From positions 115,049-179,048 of the forward strand of contig NZ_MU078712.1 in the NCBI RefSeq assembly GCF_014078545.1: DNA of 64,000 bases, given 5' to 3'. Numbering within the stretch: position 1 is the first letter of the stretch; the number at the start of each line of letters is the position of its first letter. The notes below the pieces were generated by a model, which was not told the DNA's origin, did no database searches, and saw only the letters and a list, made by a program, of their open reading frames with translations. This DNA is from Nitrosopumilus sp. b1 (GTDB taxonomy: Archaea > Thermoproteota > Nitrososphaeria > Nitrososphaerales > Nitrosopumilaceae). Made by a program: the position numbers and the translations under genes. This document shows, piece after piece, positions 7,737 to 14,917 of the stretch.

Positions 7737-8428
7737 TAAAGCGAAAGCGACTAGGACAACACTTTCTAACATCTAATTCCATTGCAGAAAAGATAGTCCG
7801 TGCAGCAAAGATAACTAACACAGATACTGTCTTGGAGATAGGAACTGGGAAGGGAATTCTCATAAGCCTATTATGTAAAAATGCAAAAAAAGTAATCTCA
7901 ATTGATGCAGACAAAATGCTTTACGAGAAGGCAAAAAAACAATTCAGCAATTTACCAAATCTTGAATTGCAACATGGTGACGGATTCAAAACTGGAGAAA
8001 AATTTGATGTGCTTGTCTCTAATTTGCCTTACTCAAAGAGTAGAGAGGCAATTGAATGGTTAACTCAGCAAAAATTTGACCGTGCAGTAATAATGGTTCA
8101 AAAAGAATTTGCAGAAAAATTACTCTCAAATACTGAAAAAAGAGCAATAAGCATTCTTGCACAATATTGTCTGGATATAGAAAAGGTACTCCATGTAGGA
8201 AAAGAAAATTTTAATCCTCCACCCAAAATTGATTCCGTTGTTTTGTCAATTACATCCAAGAGAACTCTTTCTCTGAAAATGATTCATGCTGTAAACAGGC
8301 TCTTTTCGTACAGGAGAAAGACACTTCAGAACATTCTAAAACGATTCGATATTACTTCTGATTCTAAAAAGCGCCTTGATGAAATAGATGGAGATGAGAT
8401 AATAAAAATTGCAAAACAAATTGCATAA
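7733..8428 (+). CDS. ksgA: 16S rRNA dimethyladenosine transferase (KsgA/RsmA/Dim1)
   Basis: It dimethylates the two adjacent adenosines in the 3'-terminal hairpin of 16S rRNA, using S-adenosylmethionine. The N-terminal GQHFL motif (8-12), motif I LEIGTGKG (34-41) and catalytic NLPYS (97-101) are all present. At 231 residues it is a little short because the C-terminal domain is compact. ATG start with a 4-nt overlap of the DUF655 gene; the next gene overlaps its end by 20 nt. Confidence 0.94.
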   Translation: MIKRKRLGQHFLTSNSIAEKIVRAAKITNTDTVLEIGTGKGILISLLCKNAKKVISIDADKMLYEKAKKQFSNLPNLELQHGDGFKTGEKFDVLVSNLPYSKSREAIEWLTQQKFDRAVIMVQKEFAEKLLSNTEKRAISILAQYCLDIEKVLHVGKENFNPPPKIDSVVLSITSKRTLSLKMIHAVNRLFSYRRKTLQNILKRFDITSDSKKRLDEIDGDEIIKIAKQIA

Positions 8429-8939
8429 AGGGCAATATGATCCTGCAGAAGACACTTTCTTCTTAGAGGACTGCATTAAAAATGAAAAAGGCAAATCTGC
8501 CCTTGAAATAGGAACTGGATCCGGATACCTAACAAAAGTACTTGAGCGTTCATTTGATTTTGTTGTAGGAACAGACATCAATCTTGATGTTTTAAAAAAC
8601 CAGACATATGCATCGCAGAATCTTTTGTGTTGTTTTGGGGCAGATGCAATTAATTTACAATTTGATCTTGTGATTTGCAATCTTCCCTATCTTGCTACTG
8701 ATGAAATACTTGATATTGCAACCGATGGTGGAAAAGAAGGCCTTGAGATTCCATTACAAATAATCAAATCTGCAATTCCAAGCATCAGGGAGGGGGGGAA
8801 ATTTTTCTTTATAACTTCGTCTCTGTCAAATTTTACAAAACTTGTGGAGGAGACAAATAAGATGGGTTTGAAAGCAAGAATTTTTGCAACAAAGAAATTA
8901 TTTTTCGAAGAATTAATTGTTGTTGAAGCGGTAAAATAA
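8409..8939 (+). CDS. HemK2/Mtq2-like methyltransferase
   Basis: A 176-residue class I SAM methyltransferase with motif I LEIGTGSGYL and the motif IV NLPYL at 91-95. In archaea and eukaryotes this short HemK-related family (Mtq2/HEMK2) methylates the Gln of the GGQ loop of the release factor. The usual motif is NPPY, and here Pro is replaced by Leu, so the glutamine methyltransferase assignment is likely by family and context but not proven. The start is a TTG inside ksgA (20-nt overlap), the only frame-consistent choice that keeps the N-terminal YDPAEDTFFL segment. Confidence 0.8.
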   Translation: MQNKLHKGQYDPAEDTFFLEDCIKNEKGKSALEIGTGSGYLTKVLERSFDFVVGTDINLDVLKNQTYASQNLLCCFGADAINLQFDLVICNLPYLATDEILDIATDGGKEGLEIPLQIIKSAIPSIREGGKFFFITSSLSNFTKLVEETNKMGLKARIFATKKLFFEELIVVEAVK

Positions 8940-9974
8940 TTATTTTCTTAGCTTTTCTTTTGCAATGTTTGTAATTGCATCTGCCATTTGTGTTGTAGTT
9001 GCATTTCCACCAATATCAAATGTAACGTATTTTCCTTCATTGATTACTTGATTTGTTGCATCAAAGATTGCGTTTTTAATATCTGGCTCACCCAGATATT
9101 CTGCCATCCATGCACCAGATAGTACAGTAGCAGTAGGATTAACTTTGTTTTGTCCTGCAAAAGATGGTGCACTTCCATGAGCTGCCTCAAACATTGCGTA
9201 ATTCTCACCCATATTTGCAGAATAGATTAATCCTATTGAACCAATTAATCCTGATGCAAGCTCTGAGATAATATCCATAAAGAGATTTGTACTAACAAGT
9301 ACTGCCCCATTGAATTGCTCAGGGGCTACTACTAGCTGTTGGGCCATATTGTCAATGTAAATTTCTGATAACTCAATGTCTGGATGATCTTTTAGTGCAG
9401 TTTGTATCTCATCCCAAAATATTCCGTCTGTTTGTTTTAGAATATTTCTTTTGGTAATGGCAACCATTTTTTTCATATTGTAATCATTTGCCCACTTTAA
9501 TGATGCCTTGATGAATCTTCTACATCCTTGTCTTGAAATTTTTCTGATGGCAATTGCAACATCGTCTGTTAGTGTAGCCTCTACTCCGGTGTATAGGCCC
9601 TCAGTTGCTTCTCTAAAACAAACACAATCAAGATTTCTATTTGGAGTTAGTCTCTGATATGTCTTACATGGTCTTATATTGGAAAATAATTCAAATTTTT
9701 GTCTGAGGGTTACTGCAACACTTCTTGGTGCTCCTGGAACTGGTATTGTAGTGGTTGGTCCTTTAAAACATGCATCAGTCTCTTCTAAAACCTTCATGGT
9801 TGAATCGGGAATGTAGGATTTGTCCTTTCTGCCGTTTCTGTCCCATTGTTCAGAACCTGCTTCACATAAAATTAATTCTGATTGCATGTTGCATTCTTTT
9901 AGCATCTTAAGCATGGCATCAACTACTTCGGGACCTATACCATCTCCTTTCATGATGGCTGCTTTCTTTGCCAT
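8940..9974 (-). CDS. Isocitrate/isopropylmalate dehydrogenase family protein
   Basis: A 344-residue NAD(P)-dependent beta-decarboxylating dehydrogenase. It has the N-terminal GDGIGPEVV, the substrate-binding arginines in VTLRQKFELFSNIRPC, the catalytic Tyr segment REATEGLYTGVE, and the nucleotide site FEAAHGSAPSFAGQ with NPTATVLSG. The alternatives are isocitrate, 3-isopropylmalate or homoisocitrate dehydrogenase. I favour isocitrate dehydrogenase because no leu genes are nearby, but homoisocitrate is possible since this chromosome also makes lysine through homocitrate. It ends one base from the HemK-like gene (convergent). A TATA box (9997-10008) lies about 29 nt upstream of its ATG. Confidence 0.88.
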   Translation of the reverse strand: MAKKAAIMKGDGIGPEVVDAMLKMLKECNMQSELILCEAGSEQWDRNGRKDKSYIPDSTMKVLEETDACFKGPTTTIPVPGAPRSVAVTLRQKFELFSNIRPCKTYQRLTPNRNLDCVCFREATEGLYTGVEATLTDDVAIAIRKISRQGCRRFIKASLKWANDYNMKKMVAITKRNILKQTDGIFWDEIQTALKDHPDIELSEIYIDNMAQQLVVAPEQFNGAVLVSTNLFMDIISELASGLIGSIGLIYSANMGENYAMFEAAHGSAPSFAGQNKVNPTATVLSGAWMAEYLGEPDIKNAIFDATNQVINEGKYVTFDIGGNATTTQMADAITNIAKEKLRK

Positions 9975-9996
9975 GTCAGTTGCAAGTCATGATGTT

Positions 9997-10008
9997 ACTT
10001 ATTTAACT
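9997..10008 (-). promoter_or_regulatory. TATA box of the isocitrate/isopropylmalate dehydrogenase gene
   Basis: On the minus strand agttaaataagt is centred about 29 nt before the ATG, consistent with a leaderless transcript. Confidence 0.5.
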
Positions 10009-10051
10009 CTACCCTGAAAATAACCCTCTAGTCTACGAATTTTGTATAGAG

Positions 10052-10061
10052 ACAATTTATT
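10052..10061 (+). promoter_or_regulatory. TATA box of the phosphoesterase gene
   Basis: acaatttatt is centred about 28 nt before the ATG at 10086, so transcription should begin at or near the start codon. Confidence 0.45.
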
Positions 10062-10085
10062 AGAGCAATTGAAAATAATTTTGTC

Positions 10086-10832
10086 ATGTTACTAGTTCAA
10101 CTTTCTGACTTGCATGTTGGTTCTCAATTTCAGCAAGAAGTCTTTGATAAAGTTCTACAAGAAGTAAACGAGTTAAAGCCTGATGCAATCATAATTACAG
10201 GAGATTTAACAAATGAGGGACTGGTAAGTGAATATACAAAGTGTAAAGAACTAGTATCTAAATTTAATACAAAAAAAGTCATAGCCCTTAGTGGAAACCA
10301 TGATTATCGAAACACCGGTTATCTTGTGTTTAAAAAATTCTTTCCTTTTGAAACAATTAACGAATTAGAAGAAGATGTAGTTGTAGTTACTCTTGGTACT
10401 TCCAGACCTGATAGAAATGAAGGTGAGGTTGGATACAGACAAAACTTGTGGCTAGAGCGAACAATGAAAAAATACAAAAACCGTGTAAAGATACTGGCCA
10501 TGCATCACCATCTTATTGGAATTCCAGACACTGGCTCTGATCGATTAACTGTGATTGATGCCGGTGATGTGTTGAGAACAATTCTTGATACAGATGTAGA
10601 TCTTATTTTATGTGGTCATAAACACCGACCATGGATTTGGAATTTTAAAAATTTACAAATTGTAAATGCTGGAACTGCAACATCTGAACGAGTCCGTGGG
10701 TTGTTTGAGAATACATACAATATTATCAAAATCGAGAACAAAAAAGTTCAAGTTGATTTGAAGATTGTTGGTGGAAAACGTGTTCCAATTGAGGATATCG
10801 TAAAAAACTACTCTAGATTTGGCGAAGAATGA
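10086..10832 (+). CDS. Calcineurin-like metallophosphoesterase
   Basis: A 248-residue cytoplasmic phosphoesterase with a complete two-metal site: D8 and H10 (SDLH), GD at 39-40 in TGDLTNE, GNHD at 70-73, the histidines at 140-142, and GHKH at 177-180. This arrangement is like that of cyclic nucleotide or DNA phosphoesterases of the CpdA type, but the substrate cannot be told from the motifs. It is divergent from the dehydrogenase gene and followed by tRNA-Ser. Confidence 0.88.
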   Translation: MLLVQLSDLHVGSQFQQEVFDKVLQEVNELKPDAIIITGDLTNEGLVSEYTKCKELVSKFNTKKVIALSGNHDYRNTGYLVFKKFFPFETINELEEDVVVVTLGTSRPDRNEGEVGYRQNLWLERTMKKYKNRVKILAMHHHLIGIPDTGSDRLTVIDAGDVLRTILDTDVDLILCGHKHRPWIWNFKNLQIVNAGTATSERVRGLFENTYNIIKIENKKVQVDLKIVGGKRVPIEDIVKNYSRFGEE

Positions 10833-10864
10833 ATTTATTTACAGATTAAGTTTAGCATGCGTGT

Positions 10865-10951
10865 GCGGAGGTCGCCTAGCCTGGTAGGGCGTGGGATTGC
10901 TAATCCCATGTCCGCAAGGACTCGGGGGTTCAAATCCCCCTCTCCGCGCCA
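10865..10951 (+). tRNA. tRNA-Ser (anticodon GCT), CCA encoded
   Basis: The acceptor stem GCGGAGG pairs with TCTCCGC (10941-10947, one G-T pair), with discriminator G. The anticodon stem TGGGA/TCCCA encloses the loop TTGCTAA with anticodon GCT. A long variable arm TCC-GCAA-GGA marks a class II tRNA, and the T-arm is GGGGG-TTCAAAT-CCCCC. CCA is encoded at 10949-10951. No intron is visible. A TATA-like atttatttac lies about 28 nt upstream. Confidence 0.95.
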
Positions 10952-10989
10952 TCCTTAGACTTAATAGACCGTTTCATGGATTTTTAAGA

Positions 10990-11151
10990 ATGGGGCGTAG
11001 AAAGACCCAAAAAATTATCAAGACTGGGCCAAAGAATGTCACTACTGGAATGTGTCCACTGTGCAAAACTATTGGTAGAATATTCATTATAGGACAAACA
11101 GGAAAAGAGAGAGCAAAATGTCCTGCATGCAATCAAGAATTTGATTTGTAG
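10990..11151 (+). CDS. Elf1-like zinc-ribbon transcription elongation factor
   Basis: This 53-residue protein begins MGRRKTQK and carries two zinc knuckles, CPLC and CPAC, the second followed by NQEFDL. The basic MGRRK start and the spacing of the knuckles match eukaryotic Elf1, a chromatin-associated elongation factor, for which orthologues have been reported in Crenarchaeota. An in-frame extension upstream to 10891 crosses the tRNA gene and is not real: a TATA-like cttaatag (10960-10967) lies about 27 nt before the ATG. The family call is by motif; the wider zinc-ribbon class is the fallback. Confidence 0.72.
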   Translation: MGRRKTQKIIKTGPKNVTTGMCPLCKTIGRIFIIGQTGKERAKCPACNQEFDL

Positions 11152-11224
11152 TTCAAAAAGCTAACAAAGGCCTCAACAAAATTACCCATAACTTTTTAAG
11201 GAAAAATTCTCCTTTTACAACATC

Positions 11225-11395
11225 ATGAGTGAAGAAGCAGAAACCATCTATGAGAGAGTCGCACGACTTGAAGATGAGGTCGCATCTCTAAGAAGCGAAC
11301 TTGATGTCTTCAAAAAGGCCCTTCGCAACAAGATTGCAAGACATGAAATAAGAATGATCAAAGAAGGCAGAGATATCTCGTCTATTATTGACTAG
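11225..11395 (+). CDS. Small coiled-coil protein (56 aa)
   Basis: An acidic-then-basic helical protein, MSEEAETIYERVARLEDEVA onward, with heptad-like spacing to about residue 40 (coiled coil). A TATA-like ctttttaagga at about 11190-11200 lies 29 nt before the ATG. The 3' end overlaps the convergent SirB1-family gene by 11 nt. I do not recognise the family; the arrangement suggests a small DNA- or protein-binding homodimer. Coding is well supported by promoter and composition. Confidence 0.65.
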   Translation: MSEEAETIYERVARLEDEVASLRSELDVFKKALRNKIARHEIRMIKEGRDISSIID

Positions 11396-12209
11396 ACTTA
11401 TCTTTGATACTTTTAATTAATTCTAAAATAAAATCCACGTCTTCTCCATTTGGATTCATCTCCAGATATTGATTCAGATATTTTAGGGCTACATCGGAAT
11501 TTAGCATTCGTTCTTCAAGAATTCCTTTGTCTCTGATATCTTCAGGCGAATTCTTTTCCAATGCAAGAACCATATTGGTACATCTTAGGGATTTCTCATA
11601 GGCATAAGACTGCGCATAAGAGTTCTTCAAATTTCTTGCAAGCCTAATGAGAATCATTTCTGTTGTTATCTCATCTAAAAAATTTGGCTCAAACTCCACT
11701 CCTTCACCAAAGTTTCTATCTAAAATTTCCTGAAGATCTGTAATTTCTAATAACCTTCCACCATAAAATGGATCGAGGATCATCTCTTCGTTGTATTTTA
11801 CTACAACATGGCTTGGAAATCCTACGATCTTTAATTCTAAACCAATATGCTTTGCAACTTCTACATAAAGAATTGACAAAGTAATTGGTATTCCTGATTT
11901 TTTATCAATTACAGCGTTTAGAAAATTGTTTTTTGGATTATAGTAATCTTCTTCATCTGCTTGATATCCAAAATTATCAAACAACACTTCATTTAGCATA
12001 GAGATTAGGTATGTGGGATTTTTTACTTCAGTTACTGAAACTTTGAGTGCCTTGCCAATCTCATTTATTTTTTGTACATAGGAATTAATGTCAAGCTCTG
12101 GATACTCTAGAATCTGTGCCATCTTGAGACATTTTTCTACTAAATTATACTGATCACTTTTTGTAAAAGATATCCATTCTGCTAAAAAAGGGTCAAACTT
12201 TTCTTCCAA
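11385..12209 (-). CDS. SirB1/transglutaminase-like family protein with TPR-like C-terminus
   Basis: This 274-residue protein matches the SirB1 family (transglutaminase-like core type 2): SGIPITLSILYVEVAKHIGL near residue 105-125 and GFPSHVVVKY after it are the family hallmarks. As in most of that family, the catalytic Cys of true transglutaminases is not evident. The C-terminal 80 residues look like tetratricopeptide helices. The molecular role of the family is not established. It lies 5 nt downstream of the zincin-like gene and is probably co-transcribed with it. Confidence 0.82.
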   Translation of the reverse strand: MEEKFDPFLAEWISFTKSDQYNLVEKCLKMAQILEYPELDINSYVQKINEIGKALKVSVTEVKNPTYLISMLNEVLFDNFGYQADEEDYYNPKNNFLNAVIDKKSGIPITLSILYVEVAKHIGLELKIVGFPSHVVVKYNEEMILDPFYGGRLLEITDLQEILDRNFGEGVEFEPNFLDEITTEMILIRLARNLKNSYAQSYAYEKSLRCTNMVLALEKNSPEDIRDKGILEERMLNSDVALKYLNQYLEMNPNGEDVDFILELIKSIKDKSSQ

Positions 12210-12214
12210 TTTTT

Positions 12215-13438
12215 TTAAATTCTTTTCAGGTATGATGATGGGTCTTTTAGCTCTCTAGTGGAAGGATGGTTCTCAATTAACATCTTAAATGCCTGCTTTC
12301 CGTGCTTTTCAAAAACAGATGATGTAAAGTCCTTACCCATACTTTTTCTCACTCTGTATGAAGAATAATCAGTTCCCATAAACGTTGTAAGATAATTTTG
12401 AAAATCGTCGTCATCTCTGAGAATATCTTGTACTGCAAATTCTGCCATGCCTTCCATCGTAGTAAATGCAGCATGATGGGTCTGAATTGGACCTAGCCAT
12501 CTCTGATAGATGTCTAATAACTCAGGAACCATTTCAGAAATTTTCGGGTCTACTTCCACTTTAGTAAACGTCATAACATCTGGCCCTAGCACGTTTACGA
12601 TAAAATTATCTGGATTTAGCATAAAAAACAGATTTGCTCTTCTTGCAACTGGGAATTCATCAGGAACAGAAGGAAGCTGAAGATACTCTGATAACTTTGA
12701 TGAAGTCTGATCATCTAAGGCTAAAATTATCCTTGCAAGCTCTTCATTTAGAGTATTTACCTTGATTACTGCTTCTTTGTTTACTCTGTGAAGGTTTTCT
12801 TGAAGGGAATGAACTGTTTCTTCAAGCATCGTCATCTTTAGTGCACCAGTGTATCCTGATCTGACTGACTCTGCTCTTGATTCATAGGGTGGACCCTGTT
12901 TGTACAAAATTATTTGTGGATAGCTAGAAAGAACAAATTTGTTTAGGTAAATTTTAGAGTCAAGATAGTCTCCATAGGTAGTTGATATCTTTGAGATGTA
13001 TCCTTTGGCATAAGTTGAATAAACTAAAAACTTTGCAGTATCTTCCTTTATCAAATTAGAAATCTTTTCTAAATTTTCATTTGCAACTGCATCAAATAGC
13101 TTGTCAGTAAATATTCTGCCAGCATCATCTGCAAAGACCTTTTTTCCTTTTAGCATTTTAAAATCATGCAAATCCGGATATGTTATCTTCAAATCATTTG
13201 AAACAGGAATTCCAACATATTGGGAGATCTTTTCTTTGAGTGAGTCAAAAATTTGTTGGCATGACTTTTCAATATCTTCAAATTTTACTGTAAAACTAGA
13301 GTCTTCTGAAATTTTTTTGGATAGCTCTGAAATCTCTTTTTCCTCATTAATCTCCACTGATAATTGATCCATTAATGCCTCAGCAAACTCTTCATACTCT
13401 CCCATAGTGACTTGATTTTTTAGAACTAAATTTAACAC
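12215..13438 (-). CDS. Uncharacterised zincin-like protein
   Basis: A 407-residue protein (395 if it begins at the internal ATG at 13405, which is as likely as the GTG at 13438). I do not recognise a named family. It has a segment LEETVHSLQENLH at 205-217, where a gluzincin peptidase would have HExxH, and TMEGMAEFAVQ at 327-337, which resembles the third-ligand motif EGxAE of such peptidases. The first His of HExxH is replaced by Glu, so it may be an inactive or altered metalloprotease. No signal peptide or membrane segment is seen. It precedes the SirB1-family gene by 5 nt. Confidence 0.6.
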   Translation of the reverse strand: MLNLVLKNQVTMGEYEEFAEALMDQLSVEINEEKEISELSKKISEDSSFTVKFEDIEKSCQQIFDSLKEKISQYVGIPVSNDLKITYPDLHDFKMLKGKKVFADDAGRIFTDKLFDAVANENLEKISNLIKEDTAKFLVYSTYAKGYISKISTTYGDYLDSKIYLNKFVLSSYPQIILYKQGPPYESRAESVRSGYTGALKMTMLEETVHSLQENLHRVNKEAVIKVNTLNEELARIILALDDQTSSKLSEYLQLPSVPDEFPVARRANLFFMLNPDNFIVNVLGPDVMTFTKVEVDPKISEMVPELLDIYQRWLGPIQTHHAAFTTMEGMAEFAVQDILRDDDDFQNYLTTFMGTDYSSYRVRKSMGKDFTSSVFEKHGKQAFKMLIENHPSTRELKDPSSYLKRI

Positions 13439-13471
13439 TATCTAGCTTTGTGAATACGTATTAATCCAAAT

Positions 13472-14362
13472 TTGCAGATAAAATTTACAATGCATCAATC
13501 AAGTCTGAATTTCATTTTTTGTGTTAGATGCAATGGGCCACTTGAGCTAGATGTTTTTTCATGTTCTGATGAAATCAAGGAAGGATTTCTACTTTGTAAA
13601 AAGTGTGATATTTTGTATCCAATTGTATCTGGTGTTGCGATTCTTTGGAATGATTTTGTATCCTATTTGAGCAGAAGAAAAAAACTAGGAGGTCAACTAT
13701 TCAATGAGGCAAAAAATTCCAAACTAAAATCTCATATCAAAAAAACTCTTTCTGAAGTAGAAAAAAATGTGGAGGATCAGACTCTAATTGAGAAAAGATG
13801 GGCAACAATTTACCAAAATAATTCAAAATCAAAATTTTATTCAAAGATAAAGTCGATATTAAATCAGATTGAATCTGATGTCTCCTTGGAGCATGGTTGT
13901 TCTATAGGTACCATCTCTGAACATATGGCAAAGACAAGCAATCAAGTTTTTGGTATTGATAAATCATTTTTTGCAATAAAGACTGCAAAAGAAAAGAAAT
14001 TATCTAATGCTGATTTCTTCGTGGCCGACTCTCTTTTACATCCTTTTGCAAATCAAAAATTTGGCTTAATACTTGCCCTAAATCTTCTTGAAATTATAGA
14101 ACCAATTGATCTGATCAAAACTATATCATCTCAGATGCAAAAGGGTTATCTAATAATTTCTGACCCGTATGATTTTGATAGGGGTAAAAATTCTGTAAAG
14201 CATACTGTAAACGAAAAAGAACTTAGGGATGAACTAAAAAAATATTCTTTTTCAATATCTAGTGATACAAAAAAGGAATCATTTATTCCATGGAATTTAC
14301 AAATAGCAAAAAGAACTGAACTAAAATACTTGGTAGATGTCGTGCTTGCAAAAAAATTATAG
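13472..14362 (+). CDS. Class I SAM methyltransferase with N-terminal zinc domain
   Basis: A 296-residue protein. The N-terminal 55 residues form a Trm112-like zinc unit, with CVRC and CKKC pairs and LYPIVSGVAIL after them. Residues 130-230 hold a divergent SAM-binding fold (LEHGCSIGTISEHMA, then FVADSLLHPF and FGLILALNLLEII). Such fusions methylate diverse small or macromolecular substrates, so no substrate is given. Divergent from the zincin-like gene with a 33-nt gap; its end overlaps the convergent acetyltransferase gene by 6 nt. Confidence 0.75.
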   Translation: MQIKFTMHQSSLNFIFCVRCNGPLELDVFSCSDEIKEGFLLCKKCDILYPIVSGVAILWNDFVSYLSRRKKLGGQLFNEAKNSKLKSHIKKTLSEVEKNVEDQTLIEKRWATIYQNNSKSKFYSKIKSILNQIESDVSLEHGCSIGTISEHMAKTSNQVFGIDKSFFAIKTAKEKKLSNADFFVADSLLHPFANQKFGLILALNLLEIIEPIDLIKTISSQMQKGYLIISDPYDFDRGKNSVKHTVNEKELRDELKKYSFSISSDTKKESFIPWNLQIAKRTELKYLVDVVLAKKL

Positions 14363-14797
14363 TGATTTTGTAAACGATAGACCAGATTGCTCAAAGCCAA
14401 TCTTTTTGTAAAATTCATGGGAATCTGTTCTTTGATTTCCTGACTCTAGTCTTATTCTATGACAGTTTTTTTCTTTGCCTTGTTTTATGCAAGAATCAAT
14501 TAGCATCTTTCCTAGTCCTTTTCGCTGATGTTTTTCTGAAACGATTAACTCTGGTATGTACAGCTCAGGTCTTTTTTGATTTAATCTTGTTAAAAACATC
14601 ATACTTGCCATCCCGATTACTTTAGAGTCGTCTTTTACAACTAGAATTTCCTTATCGCTATCTTCGATGTATCTTTTTAGCATGTAGCGGAAAAATTCGG
14701 AATCTGACTTGTCTTCAGGTTTTGGTCTTCCTAATTCCTCTAGTAATTCAAGCATGTCTGAAATGTCATTGATTGATGCAGATTCCACCACACCCAT
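14357..14797 (-). CDS. GNAT family N-acetyltransferase
   Basis: A 146-residue acetyl-CoA-dependent transferase with motif A in LIVSEKHQRKGLGKMLID (the R-x-x-G-x-G coenzyme A loop being RKGLG) and a C-terminal HEFYKKIGFEQSG that is typical of motif B. Substrate unknown; RimI-like protein or small-molecule acetylation are both possible. Overlaps the methyltransferase gene end to end by 6 nt. Confidence 0.85.
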   Translation of the reverse strand: MGVVESASINDISDMLELLEELGRPKPEDKSDSEFFRYMLKRYIEDSDKEILVVKDDSKVIGMASMMFLTRLNQKRPELYIPELIVSEKHQRKGLGKMLIDSCIKQGKEKNCHRIRLESGNQRTDSHEFYKKIGFEQSGLSFTKSL

Positions 14798-14917
14798 AAC
14801 TATACCTGGTAGACTTCTCTTAAGAACAATTCCTTGGGCGTGCCTTAACTTAATTCAATCACTAGTTCTAAAATAATTAATTCGAAGCTATCTAAACGCC
14901 GCCTGTAATGACTAATC

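Noticed and set aside
10891-10989. N-terminal extension of the Elf1-like protein
   Set aside because: The in-frame codons run through the tRNA-Ser gene, and a TATA box lies after the tRNA and 27 nt before the internal ATG.
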